Source: Methylobacterium sp. E-005
GTDB taxonomy: Bacteria > Pseudomonadota > Alphaproteobacteria > Rhizobiales > Beijerinckiaceae
Reading direction: 5' to 3'
DNA: 43,571 nt
Assembly (NCBI RefSeq): GCF_022829725.1
Contig: NZ_JAKSYG010000185.1
Span: 1-43,571, forward strand
The notes under the pieces were generated by a model, which did no database searches, had not been told where the DNA came from, and saw only the letters and a program-made list of their open reading frames with translations. A program made the translations under genes and the position numbers. The stretch's first letter is position 1. Every line of letters starts with the position of its first letter. Of this stretch, positions 17,540-25,156 are shown one piece after another.

Positions 17540-18438
17540 GCCAGCCTCCTGGAGACGCGGGCGTCGAGGTCGGCCGGCATGCTGTCGAGGTGTTCGGTGC
17601 AGAGTAGGGTTACGAAGTTTCCGTCCTCCTTGAGCTGACGCAGGGCCTCGACCACGAACATTAGCCGGGACTGCGTAACCTCGGCCTTTTTTACGAAGAC
17701 CCGCTGACGGTCGGCCTCTTGCTGGAAGACGCGTAGCAGTGCGGCGGTCGAGGTTGGACGCCGAGGCTGCTGCTTCTTGCCATAGGGGTTGTCATCAGCC
17801 TTACGCCCCCGTCTGCTACGTGCATCAAGGAGGCGGCGCACCTTGACGAGCTTGCCACCAGATAGCTTCCCCTCAGCGTAGGCCTGCGTGAGAAGGCCTT
17901 GCATACCCTCTTCGTCGGTCCGCGCGATCTCTGCGGCGACACTCAATGGTAGGACGCCGTTCTCGACCGCGGCAAGGAGGCGTTCCTCGCCCCGCTCGAT
18001 CAGGCCACCAACCATGTTGACCCACTGCTGCGTGCATCCGATCTTGACCGCAATCTGAGCGTCAGAGTAGCCGCGCTTGCGCATGGTTCCGACGTCGTGG
18101 AGGAGGTCTGCGGGGCGGTGCTGTCGCCGGGCGCAGTTCTCAACCAAGCTCATAACCAGACAATCCTGCTCGCTGGCCTCTACAATCACTGCAGCGACCT
18201 CTGTCTGCCCGAGGGCGACGCAAGCCTTAAGGCGCCCCTCGCCGCAGACGACACCGTAGGCTTCGGATCCGTTACCCGACGAAATGCGAGTAACGGTTAT
18301 CGGGCGCTTCAAGCCCACTGCGCCGATGTTCTCGACGATTTCCCTAAATTTGCGCTTCTCGCGCGCACGAGGATTAAGCACCGTGATCCTGTCGATCGGG
18401 ATCATGGCGACCCGCCTGCTGACCACTTCCTCCATCAT
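17536..18438 (-). CDS. ParB-like nuclease/CTP-binding-domain protein
   Basis: The protein has 300 residues from ATG 18438, chosen because it overlaps the recombinase stop (ATGA) and directly precedes the ParB domain (IPIDRITVLNPRAREKRKF). ParB boxes are recognisable but altered: VVCGEGRLKA in place of GERRxRA, and VENCARRQHRP for the ENxxR box. The HTH is YSDAQIAVKIGCTQQWVNMV. The middle is basic (ARSRRGRKADDNPYGKKQQPRR). It is the middle gene of the recombinase operon. ParB proteins spread on DNA as CTP clamps; whether the altered box still binds CTP is unknown. A partner for the RepB-like protein encoded next is the natural inference. Confidence 0.8.
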   Translation of the reverse strand: MMEEVVSRRVAMIPIDRITVLNPRAREKRKFREIVENIGAVGLKRPITVTRISSGNGSEAYGVVCGEGRLKACVALGQTEVAAVIVEASEQDCLVMSLVENCARRQHRPADLLHDVGTMRKRGYSDAQIAVKIGCTQQWVNMVGGLIERGEERLLAAVENGVLPLSVAAEIARTDEEGMQGLLTQAYAEGKLSGGKLVKVRRLLDARSRRGRKADDNPYGKKQQPRRPTSTAALLRVFQQEADRQRVFVKKAEVTQSRLMFVVEALRQLKEDGNFVTLLCTEHLDSMPADLDARVSRRLA

Positions 18439-19991
18439 GCCGCCTCCGTAAGCGTGGCCCTGGCGGCCAGCGAGAAAAAGAATCCGAGGTCGTCGAACCG
18501 GTAGCCGTCGAGCGAGAGCCCGTTCCACTCCGCAAGGCGCAGGCGCGGCTCCGTCATGTCGATGCGCGGTAGGACGTAGTAGTCGAGTGGCGCGCTGTTC
18601 TCCGGCCCCATGCGCACGGCGACGGTGACGTCGGGGGCGATGCCAGCATCAAGGCGTATCCGCCATCGCGCAGAGCCGGCGGCGGTCTCTTGATACCGAG
18701 CGATCACAACCGAGGCGGTGAACTCGCCGTTGCACGTAAGCAGATCTGTCGCTGGATCGCGGAGGACCTCGCCCCCTGCGCCTTCCAGCCCCGCCACGAT
18801 CATCGCAACTACTTCGGGGTGAAGGGAGCGCAGGCGACGGTTGACCTCTAGATAGCGGTAGTCGCGGTCCGGTGCGTAGCCAACAAGCCGGTAGGCCCGC
18901 AGCAGGCTCCCGAAGCGGCGCCTATAGACGCTGCTCGATGGCATGTCGTCGCGCTCGTCGATGACGAGGCTCGAAAGGGCCCCCGTGGCGCGTAGCAGTT
19001 CCGTCAGCAGCGCCAGCAGTTCCCCATCATCGAACCGGCGGCATCGTTCTTCGACGATTGCCCTGGCGCGTTCGAAGACATGGGCTTCTACCAGGGGCGT
19101 GAAGGCGCCCTTCGCTACAACCCACAGCGAGGGGTCGTTCACGGTCCGGCGCTGCCTCAGCTTGCAGGACACGCGGTTGAAAACGTTGTCGCCGACGTAT
19201 TTTGCGTTCGTAAGTACCTGGTGAACTGAGCCCCTCGTCCAAACGCGACCAAGGTCTGTCGCAATCCCGTCGCGGTTGAGCCCATCCGCGATCTCGCGCT
19301 CGCCTACGCCAGACGTGAACAAGCAGTACATGCGCCGTACCGTTGCCACCTCCTCGTCCGGGCCGGGGACGAGGACGACGCGATCAGTCTGAAGGCTCTT
19401 CCGCTCACCTTGAGTGAGTTCGGCCTTGACACCCCCATGCTCGTCGACGAGGAGCCGCCGCAGGCCGTAGCCAGCCATCCCGCCCTGCCGATAGCCGCGC
19501 TGGACCAGTCTGCACTGGCCAGCGAAGACCTTGACTGACAGCTCCCGGCTGTACTCCCCAGCCATCACGCGCTTCACCGCCTTTAGCAAAGTGGAGCCGA
19601 TGCTGCCGTCGTTGTCGAACTGCTCAGCGCAGTAGTGCACGGTGATGCCAGCGCGGCGGCATACATGTTCGTGGTAGGCCCCCTCATCTGCGTCCTGGAA
19701 GCGTCCCCATCGGCTCACGTCGTAGACGAGGATGGCCTGAAAATCGGGGGCGCCAGACGTGACGTCAGCCATCAGCCGCTGCAGCGCCTCGCGTCCATCC
19801 ATGGTGAGGCCGCTGCGCCCGGCATCCTCGTAGGTTCTCACGATCTCGAAACCCCGAGCCTCAGCGAAGCGGCGGATGCGGTCCAGCTGGTTCTCGGTCG
19901 AGTACCGCTGGAGATCGGTCGACATGCGCACGTAGGCGACCGCTGGGGCGGCCGCGTCTCCTGAGTTCCCCCTTGTCCTACCCAGACCCAC
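18435..19991 (-). CDS. Large serine recombinase
   Basis: The protein has 518 residues. The resolvase catalytic domain spans roughly residues 16-160: nucleophile Ser24 in YVRMSTDLQRYS, then YEDAGRSG, VYDVSRWGRF and ELSVKVFAGQ. The recombinase domain follows (GYGLRR, LTQGERKSLQTDR, LNRDGIATDLGRVWTRGSVHQVLTNAKYVGDNVFN). The C-terminal half is unusual: no Cys-rich zinc ribbon is evident, and there is instead a segment MPSSSVYRRRFGSLLRAYRL resembling homing-endonuclease-associated DNA-binding repeats. It presumably catalyses integration at the comEC site and excision. First gene of the element operon; divergent from the small HTH gene. Confidence 0.92.
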   Translation of the reverse strand: MGLGRTRGNSGDAAAPAVAYVRMSTDLQRYSTENQLDRIRRFAEARGFEIVRTYEDAGRSGLTMDGREALQRLMADVTSGAPDFQAILVYDVSRWGRFQDADEGAYHEHVCRRAGITVHYCAEQFDNDGSIGSTLLKAVKRVMAGEYSRELSVKVFAGQCRLVQRGYRQGGMAGYGLRRLLVDEHGGVKAELTQGERKSLQTDRVVLVPGPDEEVATVRRMYCLFTSGVGEREIADGLNRDGIATDLGRVWTRGSVHQVLTNAKYVGDNVFNRVSCKLRQRRTVNDPSLWVVAKGAFTPLVEAHVFERARAIVEERCRRFDDGELLALLTELLRATGALSSLVIDERDDMPSSSVYRRRFGSLLRAYRLVGYAPDRDYRYLEVNRRLRSLHPEVVAMIVAGLEGAGGEVLRDPATDLLTCNGEFTASVVIARYQETAAGSARWRIRLDAGIAPDVTVAVRMGPENSAPLDYYVLPRIDMTEPRLRLAEWNGLSLDGYRFDDLGFFFSLAARATLTEAA

Positions 19992-20070
19992 GCCCCGCTC
20001 CCTAGCAACCTTGCAGCCGGGACACCGGCCAAAATCTGCGTCTTGGCGTAGCTAGGCACAGGAGCGTGGA
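19992..20070. promoter_or_regulatory. Divergent control region of the element
   Basis: The 79 bp between the recombinase and the HTH gene contains CCTAGC (20001-20006) and GCTAGG (20051-20056), an inverted pair 44 bp apart. AGGAG lies ahead of the HTH ATG. It is the obvious operator site for the small HTH protein; promoters cannot be read with confidence. Confidence 0.4.
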
Positions 20071-20433
20071 ATGTCCTTTCCAAAGACGGGCAAGTTCATT
20101 CGGGGCAAAGACGAGGTCTCGTTTACCGCGATGGTATCTACGGTGCTTAAAGGTGCGCTGGGCGAACGACCGGCATCGGTCAAGCAGGTTGCACGATGGA
20201 CCGGAGCCGGCGAGCGGACCGTAAAGAATTGGTTCTCCGGAACCTGCGCCCCGCGGGGCCATCATTTCCGCAGCCTTGTCCAACATTGCCCTGAAATGCT
20301 GGAAGCATTTCTCGCCTCCGCCGGGCGAAGGGACCGGATTGCGTTCGCCCGGGTGGAGGAAGCCCGTGAGCGGCTTCGCGAAGCCCTTGTGGTCTTAGAC
20401 TCGATGACAACGGACGATAAGTCGAAAGGCTAA
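20071..20433 (+). CDS. Small helix-turn-helix protein of the element
   Basis: The protein has 120 residues starting at ATG 20071 with AGGAG upstream. The central part SVKQVARWTGAGERTVKNWFSG fits a helix-turn-helix of the type common in alphaproteobacterial mobile elements. The C-terminus is a charged helix (RVEEARERLREALVVLDSM). It is transcribed opposite to the recombinase operon from a shared 79-bp region, the arrangement of a repressor and its target. Function as element regulator or excision factor is inference. Confidence 0.7.
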   Translation: MSFPKTGKFIRGKDEVSFTAMVSTVLKGALGERPASVKQVARWTGAGERTVKNWFSGTCAPRGHHFRSLVQHCPEMLEAFLASAGRRDRIAFARVEEARERLREALVVLDSMTTDDKSKG

Positions 20434-20702
20434 CCGTCGTTTGCCCTGGCCGGACCAACGTCGGTAGGTCGAACATCCGACAGGCGTAGCGTACAGTTCC
20501 AACTTGCCGCCACGCCCGTCGTGTTGAAGTTGGGCTGCCTGGTCCGAGCAGCAGGTTCGATAGCTCGCAGCGTGAACGCAGCGTTCGTGCGACGCTCACG
20601 TTGCCCGGGCAAACGGGCCTGAAGCATTTCGCTGGATGCAAAGATGCCGAGCTAAGACACCAGACTGCCTCCAACTTTTCATGCCGGCCAACTCGCAACC
20701 AT
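20434..20702. other. Non-coding right end of the element
   Basis: No convincing gene in 269 bp. It contains the exact palindrome GAACGC-A-GCGTTC (20574-20586), a GCCCGGGC and several short G/C hairpins, then the right attP half-site GCC-N2-CCAA-N6-ACC (20683-20700). Binding sites for the ParB-like or HTH proteins would be expected here; none could be assigned. Confidence 0.45.
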
Positions 20703-20707
20703 GTCGT
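20698..20707. other. Right attachment site (attR core)
   Basis: ACCATGTCGT joins the element to the continuing comEC codons (CAT GTC GTC TCG: HVVS). It shares ACCA-x-GT-x-GT with the left junction. The comEC frame resumes here at HVVSISGLHM. Confidence 0.7.
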
Positions 20708-22115
20708 CTCGATCTCGGGCCTCCACATGGTGCTGGCCGCCGGCGTGGTGTTCTGGCTGGTGCGGGCGCTGCTCGCCCTGATCCCCCACTGCGCCCTGTT
20801 CTGGCCGATCAAGAAGATCGCGGCCGGCTTCGCCATGGTGGGGGTGAGCGCCTACTGCGCGTTCTCCGGCTGGGACATCGCCGCCGAGCGCTCCCTGATC
20901 ATGACGCTGATCATGCTGGGCGCGATCCTGGCCGACCGTCCGGCCCTGTCGATGCGCAACCTCGCGCTGGCCACCCTGATCGCGCTGGCCCGCGAGCCGG
21001 AGGGGCTGCTGGGGCCGAGCTTCCAGATGTCGTTCGGCACGGTCGCCGGGCTGATCGCCTGCGCGCGCCTGATCGACGGGCGCCTGTTCGTGCGCCCCGG
21101 GGCCGGGCGGATCGGGCGTCTCGTCGGGAGCGGCCTGTCGGCGGTCACCGGCACCCTGGCGACGACGCTGGTGGCGCAGATCGCCACCGCGCCCTTCGCC
21201 ACCTACCACTTCCAGACGATCCAGCCCTTCGGACTCGTCGGCAATGCCCTGACGCTGCCCCTCGTCTCGCTGGTGGTGATGCCCTCGGCGGTGATCGGTT
21301 GCCTGGCCTATCCCTTTGCCCTCGATCGACCGGTCTGGTGGCTGATGGGGCAGGCGGTGGGCGGCATGCTGGCGATCTCGCATTGGATCGCCGGGTTCGA
21401 GCGCGCGAGCCTGGTGGTGCCGGCCTTCGGCACCGGGGCCCTCGCCGCCCTGACGGTGGCCCTGCTGCTGGCGACGCTCCCGGTCTCGCGGCTTCGCTGG
21501 ATCGCCCTGCCGCCAGCCTTGCTCGGGCTCGGCCTGCTGGTCCAGCCGGAGCGTCACGACCTCTACGTCGACCGCCAGGGTTGGGGGGCCGCTTTGCGCG
21601 GGCCGGACGGCCGCCTTGCCATCCTCGGCAGCCCCTCGGGCTTCGTCTTGGAACAGTGGCTGAAGGCGGACGGCGACGGGCGGCGGCTTGAACGCGGATC
21701 CGGAGCGGCGCCGGGCGGCCGCTGTGACCGGCTCGGCTGCACCGCCCTGCTTCCGGATGGACGGCCGGTCGCCCTGGTCCGCGACCGGCGCGCCTTCCCG
21801 GAGGATTGCGCCCGGGCGGCCGTGCTGATCACGGGCCTCACGGCGCCGCCGACCTGCACGGGGCCGCTGGTGATCGACCGGCGGGTGCTGGCGGCGCACG
21901 GCGCCGTCGCCCTACGAGCCGACGCGACCGGGTTCACGCTCCATGCAGCCCGGGGCGACGGCCGATCCGTCCCCTGGCGTCCGGAGCCTGTGCCCACCGG
22001 ATCCCCACCGGACGCGGATCCCCCCGTCGCGGCAGCCGGCGGCATGGCCTCGACCCAGGCACGTCAGGCCCCGGCGGACGCCGCGACCGACGCCCCGGCC
22101 GAGCCGCTTCAGTAG
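20703..22115 (+). pseudogene. comEC: comEC 3' fragment
   Basis: The frame continues the ComEC competence domain: VVSISGLHMVLAAG, then successive membrane segments (VFWLVRALLALI, IAAGFAMVGVSAYCAF, LIMTLIMLGAILA) and the family motif LLGPSFQMSFGTVAGLI, ending with a soluble C-terminus. The metallo-beta-lactamase-like C-terminal domain lacks an HxHxDH motif, so a nuclease activity is not expected. An open frame reaches back into the element to TTG 20601, without a clear ribosome binding site; a separate C-terminal polypeptide is possible but unproven. The stop at 22113-22115 overlaps the convergent lexA stop. Confidence 0.9.
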
Positions 22116-22840
22116 CGGCGCACGAGGCTGACGAGCCGACCCTGGATCTGGACCCGGTCGGGCCCGAGGACGCGGGTTTCGTAGGCCGGGTTTGCAGCCT
22201 CCAGGGCGATCGAGGAGCCACGCCGGCGCAGGCGCTTGAGCGTCGCCTCCTCATCGTCGATCAGCGCCACGATGATGTCGCCGGTATTGGCCGTGTCCTG
22301 CTTGCGGATCACCACGAGGTCGCCGTCGAGGATCCCGGCCTCGACCATCGAATCGCCGCGCACCTCCAGGGCGTAGTGCTCGCCGCCCGCGAGGAAGTCC
22401 GGCGACAGGGTGATCGCATGGCTCTGATTCTGGATCGCGGAGACCGGCGTACCGGCCGCGATCCGGCCCATGACGGGGATCGAGACCGCCCGGCCGGCCT
22501 CGTCGATCATCCGGGCGCTTGCCGGCATCGGCGGCGGTACCGCCGGCTGCTTGGACTTGCCGCCCTCCACCACGCTCGGCGTGAACCGCCGCGGCTCCGG
22601 AACGGGTGCCGCCGGCTGTGCGAGGCTTTCGGGGATGCGGATCACCTCGATCGCCCGGGCCCGATTCGGCAGGCGCCGCAGGAAGCCGCGCTCCTCAAGG
22701 GCCGTGATCAGCCGGTGGATGCCCGACTTCGATTTGAGGTCGAGCGCATCCTTCATCTCGTCGAAGGAGGGGGGAACACCGCATTCCTGCATGCGGCTCT
22801 GGATGAACCGCAGGAGGTCCAGCTGCTTGCGCGTGAGCAT
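22109..22840 (-). CDS. lexA: SOS repressor LexA
   Basis: The protein has 243 residues from ATG 22840 ([19 protein letters not shown]); upstream in-frame sequence is not LexA-like. The N-terminal winged helix has [22 protein letters not shown]. The autocleavage site is in [10 protein letters not shown] (Ala-Gly bond), the nucleophile Ser in [11 protein letters not shown] and the Lys in EATLKRLRR, all intact. The linker between domains is long, as in alphaproteobacteria. An SOS box lies 71 bp upstream (22911-22925), so it is autoregulated. Convergent with comEC. Confidence 0.96.
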   Translation of the reverse strand: MLTRKQLDLLRFIQSRMQECGVPPSFDEMKDALDLKSKSGIHRLITALEERGFLRRLPNRARAIEVIRIPESLAQPAAPVPEPRRFTPSVVEGGKSKQPAVPPPMPASARMIDEAGRAVSIPVMGRIAAGTPVSAIQNQSHAITLSPDFLAGGEHYALEVRGDSMVEAGILDGDLVVIRKQDTANTGDIIVALIDDEEATLKRLRRRGSSIALEAANPAYETRVLGPDRVQIQGRLVSLVRRY

Positions 22841-22910
22841 CGACGGGGGCCTCGCGGCTTGACGGGCCGCCCCGGGGCGGCCTCTGAAACAAATCGCGAA
22901 CAGGTTAAAC

Positions 22911-22925
22911 GTTCCGCAAGTGTTC
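22911..22925. promoter_or_regulatory. SOS (LexA) box upstream of lexA
   Basis: GTTC-CGCAAGT-GTTC is a perfect match to the alphaproteobacterial consensus GTTC-N7-GTTC. It lies in the region shared by lexA (minus) and the lipoprotein gene (plus). A second perfect box, in the opposite orientation, precedes imuA (34400-34414). Confidence 0.88.
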
Positions 22926-23068
22926 CGCAAGCACGTTATGGCTACGCTGATCGCGGCTGGGACAAGGCGGAGCACAAACCCGTTGACGGCGCAAGCGCAG
23001 CCGTTTCAATGCGCCCGGTATCCCGCCGGGACGGGCGGCGGATCGGTGTCGGGCTGGGGATGACGAGG

Positions 23069-23536
23069 ATGCGACAGCGCGCGGCTCCGGGGCTCCTCCG
23101 GCTCTCCCTTGGCGCCGTCCTCCTGGGCGGTGCGCTTGCCGGCTGCACGACCGGGTTCGCCTACATCTCGCGCAACTACGTGGCGCTCACGCCGCAGGTG
23201 GTGACGATCGGCTGCAAGGAGCCCTACGAGGTCTACGACAATCGCCAGCTGCGGCGGATGCTGATCGTCTCCAATGCCCTGCGGGAATATGCCGGCTGCA
23301 ACCTGAGCGAGGTCCGGATCGACCCGGAGCCGGGGGCGACCCGAGTGTCGCGCTTCCGCACGGCCGCCCGCGTCTATCTCGACGAGACCGTGCGCGAGGA
23401 GTGCCGGATCACCGGCGAGACCGTGTTCGATCCGCTGAAATCCGAATTCGCCTACGCGTGCGATGCGCCGATCGAGAAGCGCGGAACGGTGGTGCCGCGC
23501 CTGCCGGGACGCAACCCCGGTCCGGCCCAGCGCTGA
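23069..23536 (+). CDS. Putative lipoprotein of unknown function
   Basis: The protein has 155 residues. ATG 23069 (GACGAGG upstream) or 23060 both give a signal peptide with a lipobox (LGAVLLGGALAGC), so it should be lipidated and held in the outer or inner membrane. The mature part contains four further Cys (TIGCKEPYEVYDN, YAGCNLSEVRID, REECRITG, AYACDAP), which may form disulfides. No family was recognised. It is divergent from lexA. Confidence 0.65.
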   Translation: MRQRAAPGLLRLSLGAVLLGGALAGCTTGFAYISRNYVALTPQVVTIGCKEPYEVYDNRQLRRMLIVSNALREYAGCNLSEVRIDPEPGATRVSRFRTAARVYLDETVREECRITGETVFDPLKSEFAYACDAPIEKRGTVVPRLPGRNPGPAQR

Positions 23537-23543
23537 TCCCGTT

Positions 23544-23759
23544 TCAGGTGCCCGGCTTCGGGAAGGTGCGCTCGGCGGCATCCCCAGCCGCCGCCAGCAG
23601 GGCGCGCGCGAAGGCGCGGGCCTCGGCCCGGTCCAGCACGATCGCGGCGGTGACCGGCCCGCCGCCGAGGTCGGCCAGGGCGAGTTCCAGCCGCACCCCC
23701 TCGGGCACGGCACTCGCCTGAAGGCTCCAGCCGGGGCCCCGCTCCGTGCTCTCCGCCAT
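23544..23759 (-). CDS. Small hypothetical protein (71 aa)
   Basis: A compact alternating sequence reads as beta strands then a helix (VRLELALADLGGGPVTAAIVLDRAEARAFARALLAAAG). It ends 8 bp from the convergent lipoprotein stop and starts 93 bp from the divergent transporter. It fits the coding gap well and lacks membrane segments. Family unknown. Confidence 0.5.
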   Translation of the reverse strand: MAESTERGPGWSLQASAVPEGVRLELALADLGGGPVTAAIVLDRAEARAFARALLAAAGDAAERTFPKPGT

Positions 23760-23852
23760 CGCTCAACCCCTTTCGCCCGCGCCTTCCGTCGACCCGGGAA
23801 AACGCCGCAGGCCCCCGCCGGAACTGCCCGAGCCCGGGACTGTTCCCGAGCC

Positions 23853-25094
23853 GTGCCCAGCGCTTCCCTGCCCCGCCTCGCGACGTTCCTCAAGACCGCG
23901 GGGCCCGGCCTCGTCGTGATGCTGGCCGACACGGATGTCGGCAGCCTGATCACAGCGGCCCAGAGCGGCGCCCGCTGGGGCTACTCGCTGCTGCTCCTGC
24001 AGATCCTGCTGATCCCGATTCTCTACGTCGTCCAGGAGCTGACGGTGCGGCTCGGGACCGCCACCGGCCGGGGGCATGGCGAGCTCATCCGCGAGCATTA
24101 CGGGCCGGCCTGGGCCTGGATCTCCTATGGCGGCCTCGTGGTCGCGGGGATCGGCGCCATCGTGACGGAATTCTCCGGCATTGCCGGCATCGGCGACCTG
24201 TTCGGGGTGCCGCGCCTCGTGAGCCTCGGCCTGCCGGCGCTCCTGCTGCTCGGGCTGGTCCTCACCGGCAGCTACCGGCGCGTCGAGCGGGTCGCGATCG
24301 TGGTCGGCCTGTTCGAACTGGTCTTCATCGGGCTCGCCATCGCGGCGCGGCCGAACGTGGGCGAGATCGTTACGTCCTTCGCCCACATGCCGCTCGGCGA
24401 TGGCCAGTACCGGGTGCTGATCGCCGCCAATATCGGCGCGGTGATCATGCCGTGGATGATCTTCTACCAGCAATCGGCGATCGTCGACAAAGGCCTGGGT
24501 TGGGACCACGCGCGGAACTCGCGACTCGACACCCTCGTGGGCGCCGTGATCTCGCAATGCGTGATGGGGGCGATCCTGATCGCGGCCGCCGCGACGATCG
24601 GCAAGGCCGGGCAGGGGACCAAGAACGGGCTTGAGACCGTCGGCGACCTCGCCGGCGCCTTCACCCCGGCGTTGGGGCCCTGGCTCGGGCAGGCGGTCTT
24701 TGGCGTCGGGATCATCGCGGCCGCCTTCGTGGCGCTGAACGTCGTGGCGCTGGCGCTGGCCTGGGGTTTCGGCGACGTGACCGGGAAAGCGCACTCGCTG
24801 GAGCAGTCGCCCCGGGAGGCCCCGGCCTTCTACGGCGCCTTCGCGCTGGTGGTGGTGGCGGGGGCCGTGGCGGTGCAGCTCGTGCCGAATCTCGTGGCGC
24901 TCAACATCGCGGTCGAGGTGATGAACGCCCTGCTGTTGCCGCTGGCGCTCGGCCTGCTGATCCTGCTCGCCACCCGGGCCCTGCCGGAGGGCAAGCGCGT
25001 GGACGGGGCCTACAAGTGGGTCGTCTACGCGGTCTCGGGCGTCACGATCGCCTTCGCGCTGGTCGGCGTGCTCGACGCGGTCGGCCTGCTCTGA
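23853..25094 (+). CDS. Nramp-family divalent metal transporter, atypical motifs
   Basis: The protein has about 413 residues with 11 hydrophobic segments. GTG 23853 is proposed because the frame before it is not conserved in character and no nearby ATG exists; the start is uncertain. The Nramp fold is visible in KTAGPGLVVMLADTDVGSLITAAQSGARWGYSLLL (start of TM1 and TM2) and AANIGAVIMPWMIFYQQSA (TM6). The metal-binding TM1 motif DPGN reads DVGS and the TM6 motif MPH reads MPW. These two changes, at the positions that coordinate Mn/Fe in canonical Nramp proteins, suggest a divergent substrate. It is followed 62 bp later by the Fae paralogue. Confidence 0.8.
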   Translation: MPSASLPRLATFLKTAGPGLVVMLADTDVGSLITAAQSGARWGYSLLLLQILLIPILYVVQELTVRLGTATGRGHGELIREHYGPAWAWISYGGLVVAGIGAIVTEFSGIAGIGDLFGVPRLVSLGLPALLLLGLVLTGSYRRVERVAIVVGLFELVFIGLAIAARPNVGEIVTSFAHMPLGDGQYRVLIAANIGAVIMPWMIFYQQSAIVDKGLGWDHARNSRLDTLVGAVISQCVMGAILIAAAATIGKAGQGTKNGLETVGDLAGAFTPALGPWLGQAVFGVGIIAAAFVALNVVALALAWGFGDVTGKAHSLEQSPREAPAFYGAFALVVVAGAVAVQLVPNLVALNIAVEVMNALLLPLALGLLILLATRALPEGKRVDGAYKWVVYAVSGVTIAFALVGVLDAVGLL

Positions 25095-25156
25095 GCCGAT
25101 TGACGCGGGCAGCGCGATGATGTCTCCCGCGGGCTCCGATCAGGTGGAGTTCGAAC

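Larger units (their letters stand above)
16610..20702 (-). mobile_element. 4.1-kb serine-recombinase element inserted in comEC
   Basis: The two comEC pieces are separated by about 4,093 bp of DNA with visibly lower GC and more A/T-ending codons than its surroundings. Content: a large serine recombinase, a ParB-like and a RepB-like protein in one minus-strand operon with 4-bp overlaps, and one divergent small helix-turn-helix protein. No ParA, replication initiator, relaxase, phage structural or cargo resistance gene is present. Boundaries come from the comEC reading frame (HVV on both sides) and the shared junction ACCA-Y-GT-S-GT. The exact crossover dinucleotide is taken as the GT at 16610-16611 and 20703-20704; a second GT 3 bp on is also possible. 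Confidence 0.88.

Noticed and set aside
16610..20702. Plasmid or prophage integrated whole
   Set aside because: There is no replication initiator, ParA, relaxase, terminase or capsid gene; the partition-like proteins alone do not make a plasmid.
20601..20702. A new start for a functional ComEC C-terminal protein
   Set aside because: The in-frame codon at 20601 is TTG without a clear ribosome binding site and the added residues are unlike a leader; kept only as a possibility.
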